A stretch of DNA of 64,000 nucleotides from Vreelandella sp031769195 (GTDB lineage: Bacteria > Pseudomonadota > Gammaproteobacteria > Pseudomonadales > Halomonadaceae): contig NZ_JAVHNP010000001.1 in the NCBI RefSeq assembly GCF_031769195.1, positions 434,001 to 498,000 on the forward strand. Reading direction: 5' to 3'. Below the pieces are notes generated by a model. That model ran no database searches. It had not been told where the DNA came from and saw nothing but the letters and a program-made list of their open reading frames with translations. Numbering within the stretch: the first letter of the stretch is position 1; each line of letters begins with the position of its first letter. Below, piece after piece: positions 60,603 through 64,000 of this stretch. The position numbers were made by a program, and so were the translations under genes.

Positions 60603-61607
60603 ATGCAATCTCGTTTTTATACGCTTACCCAGTACCCCACAGGCTTACCCAAACGGGAGCTTTTTTCACTGGAGAGCCAAGAACTCCCCGACCTTGAAGA
60701 GGGCGAGGTACGCATTCGCAATCACTGGCTATCTGTCGACCCTTATATGCGTGGCCGCATGACCGGCGCGCATACCTACGTGGCGCCGTTTGAGCTAGGA
60801 AAGCCCATGGAAGGTGGCGCCATTGGCGAGGTTATCGCCTCTAACCATCCCAAGTTAAACGTGGGTGATAAGGTCAGCCATATGGGTGGCTGGCGCGATA
60901 TCGCCCAACTGCCTGGTGATGGCGTCACCGCTCTACCCAATCATAACGTGCCGGACCAAGCCTACTTGGGTGTATTAGGCATGCCCGGAATGACTGCCTG
61001 GACAGGCCTTAATTTGATTGCTGAATGCAAACCGGGCGATAACGTTCTCGTCAGTGCCGCAAGCGGGGCAGTAGGCTCCCTCGCGGTGCAGCTTGCCAAA
61101 GCAAAAGGTTGTCATGTGGTAGGCATTGCGGGCGCAGCCCATAAGCTCGCTTGGCTGGAGTCGTTAGGCGTTGAGCCCGTCAGTTACCGAGACCGCAGCG
61201 CACAAGAGTTAAGTGATGCCATCAAACTCGCCAGCCCCAATGGCATTGATGTCTATTTTGAGAACGTGGGCGGCATCTGCCTTGAAGCAGCACTTAGCCA
61301 GCTAAATGAAGGCGCTCGTATTGCCGTGTGCGGCATGATTGATAGCTACAATGCCGAAACGCCCGCGCCAGGGCCGCATAACCTATCCCAACTGGTAGTG
61401 CGCAAAGCCAAAATGCAGGGCTTTATTGTGGCCGATCACTGGGCCAGCTATGGCTACTTCTTGAATGAAGTCGCTCCCCAGGTGGCAGATGGCAAGCTGG
61501 ACTATAAAGAAACGATCAAAGAGGGGCTTGAAAGCACGCCAGATGCTTTCTTGGCACTTTTTGAAGGCGGCAATACCGGCAAAATGCTGGTCAAATTAGC
61601 GGACTAA
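60603..61607 (+). CDS. curA: NADPH-dependent alkenal/curcumin reductase-like oxidoreductase
   Basis: A 334-residue zinc-free MDR enzyme. The NADPH site is VLVSAASGAVGSLAVQLAKA, and DPYMRGRM and YFENVGG are typical of the leukotriene B4 12-hydroxydehydrogenase/CurA group. It reduces the double bond of alpha,beta-unsaturated carbonyls. ATG 60603 has AGGAGG six bases upstream, so the longer frame beginning near the preceding terminator is rejected. It is monocistronic. Confidence 0.9.
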   Translation: MQSRFYTLTQYPTGLPKRELFSLESQELPDLEEGEVRIRNHWLSVDPYMRGRMTGAHTYVAPFELGKPMEGGAIGEVIASNHPKLNVGDKVSHMGGWRDIAQLPGDGVTALPNHNVPDQAYLGVLGMPGMTAWTGLNLIAECKPGDNVLVSAASGAVGSLAVQLAKAKGCHVVGIAGAAHKLAWLESLGVEPVSYRDRSAQELSDAIKLASPNGIDVYFENVGGICLEAALSQLNEGARIAVCGMIDSYNAETPAPGPHNLSQLVVRKAKMQGFIVADHWASYGYFLNEVAPQVADGKLDYKETIKEGLESTPDAFLALFEGGNTGKMLVKLAD

Positions 61608-61668
61608 TCGCCGAGTGCCATGACATTACACTAGGTTAAATCTCGCGATTTATACCCTCTCCTACGCC

Positions 61669-61702
61669 AAGCCGCGCTATGTTGAATAGCGTGGCTTTTT
61701 TT
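61669..61702 (+). terminator. Rho-independent terminator of curA
   Basis: A 12-bp stem with one G-T pair (AAGCCGCGCTAT / ATAGCGTGGCTT), loop GTTGA, ends in seven T. The rest of the interval up to 61883 shows no gene. Confidence 0.9.
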
Positions 61703-61883
61703 ATGGGCGCCAATCATTAGCCAGCAAAGTATTAGACCAAAAGCGAATTGATTATTAAAATCACAGTTTATCAATGTGTGTTTTAACCCATCGGCGCTGC
61801 CGATGGGTTAGGGCACGTTGTGGAGCCGCCGCTTTGTTTTTCCACAAAGCGGCATCAACTGGTTGTAAATAGGGGTTTAACTC

Positions 61884-64000
61884 ATGGATGAACACACGCG
61901 TGCTCGCGGCAAATGGCCAGCCCTCGTGCTGGGCTTGCTGCTAGCGTTGGCTGGCGTAGCGCTGACAGCAGGTGGCATTCAGCTAATCATGCTGGGCGGT
62001 AGCGCTTACTATGTCGTTGTGGGTGTTAGCATACTGGTAGCCGCGCTACTGTTAGCCATGCGCAAAGGCGCGGCACTTTGGCTATATGCACTAATTTTAT
62101 TTGCCACGCTCGTCTGGGCACTGTGGGAAGTCGGTCTCGACTGGTGGCAATTAGTGCCCAGGGTGGCGATTCCCTGCCTAATCGGCATCATTTTGCTGTT
62201 GCCCTGGTGGCGAAAACCGCTGAACTCTCGCGGTGGCAGTATCGCTTTAATGGCCAGCATCGTCGCAGCCATCATCGTTGCTATTGCTAGCCAGTTTAGC
62301 TATCCAGGCACCGTAGAAGGCACCATTGAGTCTGCTAATAACACAGAGGCCGTGAACCCGGCCCAAGTGGCAGGCGATGACTGGCCTGCTTACGGCGGCA
62401 CCAATGCAGGCACTCATTACTCGTCCCTCAACCAAATCACACCTGAGAACATTGGCGAGCTAGAAGAAGTGTGGCGGATTCAAACCGGTGACGAACCAGG
62501 TCCTAATGCCCCGCCGGAAATCACCAACCAAAACACGCCGCTGAAAGTAAACGACAGCCTATATATCTGCACGTCGCACAGCCGCGCCATGGCCCTGTCT
62601 CCGGAAACTGGCGAAACCCTGTGGGAGTTCGACCCTAACATTAGCACCATGGGGGCAGAAGACTTCTCCGGCTGGGCGCATATGACCTGCCGCGGCCTCG
62701 CCTATTACGATGCCGCTAATTACGATGTCGCCTCTACTGAAGCGGATAACGACACGGATAACAGCACTGCCAGTACTCGCACTCTCTTTGATGACGGCAG
62801 CCAGTTTGATCTAGACCTCGCGTTTTTGCTGTTTATCAGCGGCGTTGGTGATAACCCTGCACAGGCATCCGATGAAGGTGGCACATCAGATATGCTCAGC
62901 GCCACCGACGTGATGTGCCCCCGCAGGCTCTATCTGCCCACTGCCGATGCCCGACTGATTGCGCTGAATGCCGATACCGGCGAACGCTGTGAAAGCTTTG
63001 GTAACAACGGCGAAGTGGATCTCACCAACAATATCGGCGAGTTCTCCCCTGGCGGCTACTACTCTACCTCTCCGGCCACCGTGACCGAAGAGCTGATCAT
63101 TCTCGGTGGCCATGTCACCGACAACAGTTCCATTGACGAGCCATCTGGCGTGATTCGCGCTTTCGACGTCCATACTGGCGAGCTGGTGTGGAACTGGGAT
63201 AGCGGTAACCCTGATGATACGGCCCCGCTGGAAGAGGGTGAAACCTATACCCGCGGCTCCCCCAACGTCTGGGCACCCATTAGTGTTGATGAAGCGCTGG
63301 GGCTGGTGTACCTGCCAATGGGTAACGCCACGCCAGACCAATACGGCGCTGACCGCTCTGAAAACGATGAAACCTACAGCGCAGGCCTCGTGGCGCTGAA
63401 CTTAGACGACGGCCAAGTGGCCTGGGTCTACCAGTTCGTTCATCACGACCTGTGGGACATGGACACCCCTGCACAGCCGGTCTTGATCGACTTGGCTACT
63501 GACAACGGCACCCAGCCTGCGGTGATTCAGCCCACGAAACAGGGCAGCCTCTACGTGCTCAACCGGGAAACCGGCGAGCCAATTGTGCCCATCGAAGAAG
63601 TGCCCGCACCGCAGGGAGCCATCGAGGGTGACTGGACCGCAGAGACCCAGCCTCGTTCGGCCTTGAACCTGCTGCCACCGCCGCTTACCGAGCGGGATAT
63701 GTGGGGCGCGTCGCCGTTTGACCAAATGATGTGCCGCATCCAGTTCCGTTCACTGCGCTACGAAGGCCAGTACACGCCGCCCTCGCTGGAAGGCAGCATC
63801 GTTTACCCGGGTAACGTTGGGGTGATGAACTGGGGCGGCGTTGCGGTCGACCCTGAACGCCAGGCGCTGTTTACCGGTGCGAAGTACCTCGCGTTTGTTT
63901 CTACGCTGGTGCCCCGTGATCAAGTGGAAGAGGGCCAAGGCTCCGCCAGTGAACAAGGCCTACAGCCTAACGAAGGCGCACCCTATGCGGTCGAGCTAGG
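61884..64000 (+). CDS. gcd: Membrane-bound PQQ glucose dehydrogenase (cut by window edge)
   Basis: The frame is open to the window end: 705 codons of an expected roughly 800-850. Five membrane helices fill residues 10 to about 140, then the periplasmic PQQ beta-propeller begins (DDWPAYGGTNAGTHYSSLNQI). Blocks matching E. coli Gcd include CPRRLYLPTADARLIALNAD, EPSGVIRAFDVHTGELVW, VHHDLWDMDTPAQPVL and MWGASPFDQMMCR. It oxidises glucose or other aldoses to lactones in the periplasm, reducing ubiquinone. An extra acidic segment of about 40 residues precedes CPRR. AGGGG lies ten bases before the ATG. Confidence 0.92.
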   Translation, partial: MDEHTRARGKWPALVLGLLLALAGVALTAGGIQLIMLGGSAYYVVVGVSILVAALLLAMRKGAALWLYALILFATLVWALWEVGLDWWQLVPRVAIPCLIGIILLLPWWRKPLNSRGGSIALMASIVAAIIVAIASQFSYPGTVEGTIESANNTEAVNPAQVAGDDWPAYGGTNAGTHYSSLNQITPENIGELEEVWRIQTGDEPGPNAPPEITNQNTPLKVNDSLYICTSHSRAMALSPETGETLWEFDPNISTMGAEDFSGWAHMTCRGLAYYDAANYDVASTEADNDTDNSTASTRTLFDDGSQFDLDLAFLLFISGVGDNPAQASDEGGTSDMLSATDVMCPRRLYLPTADARLIALNADTGERCESFGNNGEVDLTNNIGEFSPGGYYSTSPATVTEELIILGGHVTDNSSIDEPSGVIRAFDVHTGELVWNWDSGNPDDTAPLEEGETYTRGSPNVWAPISVDEALGLVYLPMGNATPDQYGADRSENDETYSAGLVALNLDDGQVAWVYQFVHHDLWDMDTPAQPVLIDLATDNGTQPAVIQPTKQGSLYVLNRETGEPIVPIEEVPAPQGAIEGDWTAETQPRSALNLLPPPLTERDMWGASPFDQMMCRIQFRSLRYEGQYTPPSLEGSIVYPGNVGVMNWGGVAVDPERQALFTGAKYLAFVSTLVPRDQVEEGQGSASEQGLQPNEGAPYAVEL

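Noticed and set aside
1..64000. CRISPR arrays, tRNA or rRNA genes, prophage or insertion sequences
   Set aside because: No regularly spaced repeats, cloverleaf-like genes, rRNA segments, transposases or integrases were seen while reading both strands; a tRNA scan was not possible.

Overview
The window looks like chromosomal DNA of a moderately halophilic gammaproteobacterium, most likely Halomonadaceae (Halomonas/Vreelandella). This is inferred from moderate GC, acidic exported proteins, close matches to gammaproteobacterial proteins (SpeG, ArgP, FhuF, DkgB, ArfA, Gcd) and the mix of chemotaxis, c-di-GMP, TTT-transport and assimilatory nitrate genes. No rRNA, tRNA, CRISPR array, prophage, integrase or insertion sequence was seen. 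One gene enters from the left (a chemoreceptor) and one leaves on the right (PQQ glucose dehydrogenase).

Layout. 0-4.5 kb: tandem chemoreceptors, a Cache-like/GGDEF cyclase and a DUF1415 protein. 4.6-11.4 kb: a GntR/FCD regulator divergent from a co-directional set of two half-size CHR transporters, tctC-tctB-tctA and a gamma-glutamyltransferase-like enzyme. 11.5-13.4 kb: an ABC exporter. 13.5-20.3 kb: a signalling block with a third chemoreceptor, a REC-EAL protein, a hybrid kinase with a periplasmic SUOX-like partner, and a divergent OmpR-type regulator behind a perfect CRP-type site. 20.4-20.6 kb: a small arfA ribosome-rescue gene whose stop codon lies in the loop of a long hairpin. 20.7-30.2 kb: dkgB, then assimilatory nitrate/nitrite reduction as two divergent units, nasA-cobA (minus) and a NasB/NasC-type flavoprotein-nirB-nirD (plus). 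Both units carry sigma-54 promoters and attenuator leaders of the ANTAR antitermination type. 30.2-44.9 kb: mixed metabolism and transport (hydrolases, CDF and MFS transporters, MocR regulator, AGCS symporter, poxB, speG, amine oxidase, ltaE, argO). Next to poxB are two related proteins of about 40 residues behind CTGC-N3-GCA(G/C) motifs. 45-51.2 kb: a Fur-type iron block (fhuB, cytochrome b561, fhuC, fhuF, PvdE/SyrD-like exporter). 51.3-61.6 kb: argP, a 7TM-GGDEF cyclase, b561, a LysR/EamA pair, Nudix, a DUF3298-like lipoprotein, a PPC-repeat protein, RlpA-like and curA. 61.9 kb to the end: gcd.

How the parts fit. The nitrogen block holds nitrate reductase, nitrite reductase and the siroheme-synthesis methyltransferase NirB needs, all under apparent nitrogen-limitation (sigma-54) plus nitrate/nitrite (antitermination) control. 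The iron block combines uptake (FhuB, FhuC), ferric-siderophore reduction (FhuF), a possible haem electron carrier (b561) and possible export, but no substrate-binding protein or TonB receptor is present here. Several genes act on chemotaxis and c-di-GMP: three receptors with CheR-tether pentapeptides, two cyclases with intact GGDEF and I-site, and one EAL protein with intact catalytic residues.

Gene starts were moved from the longest reading frame wherever a ribosome-binding site and family length pointed to an internal ATG; this is stated per gene. All functional names rest on reading motifs and remembered family sequences, not on a database search.
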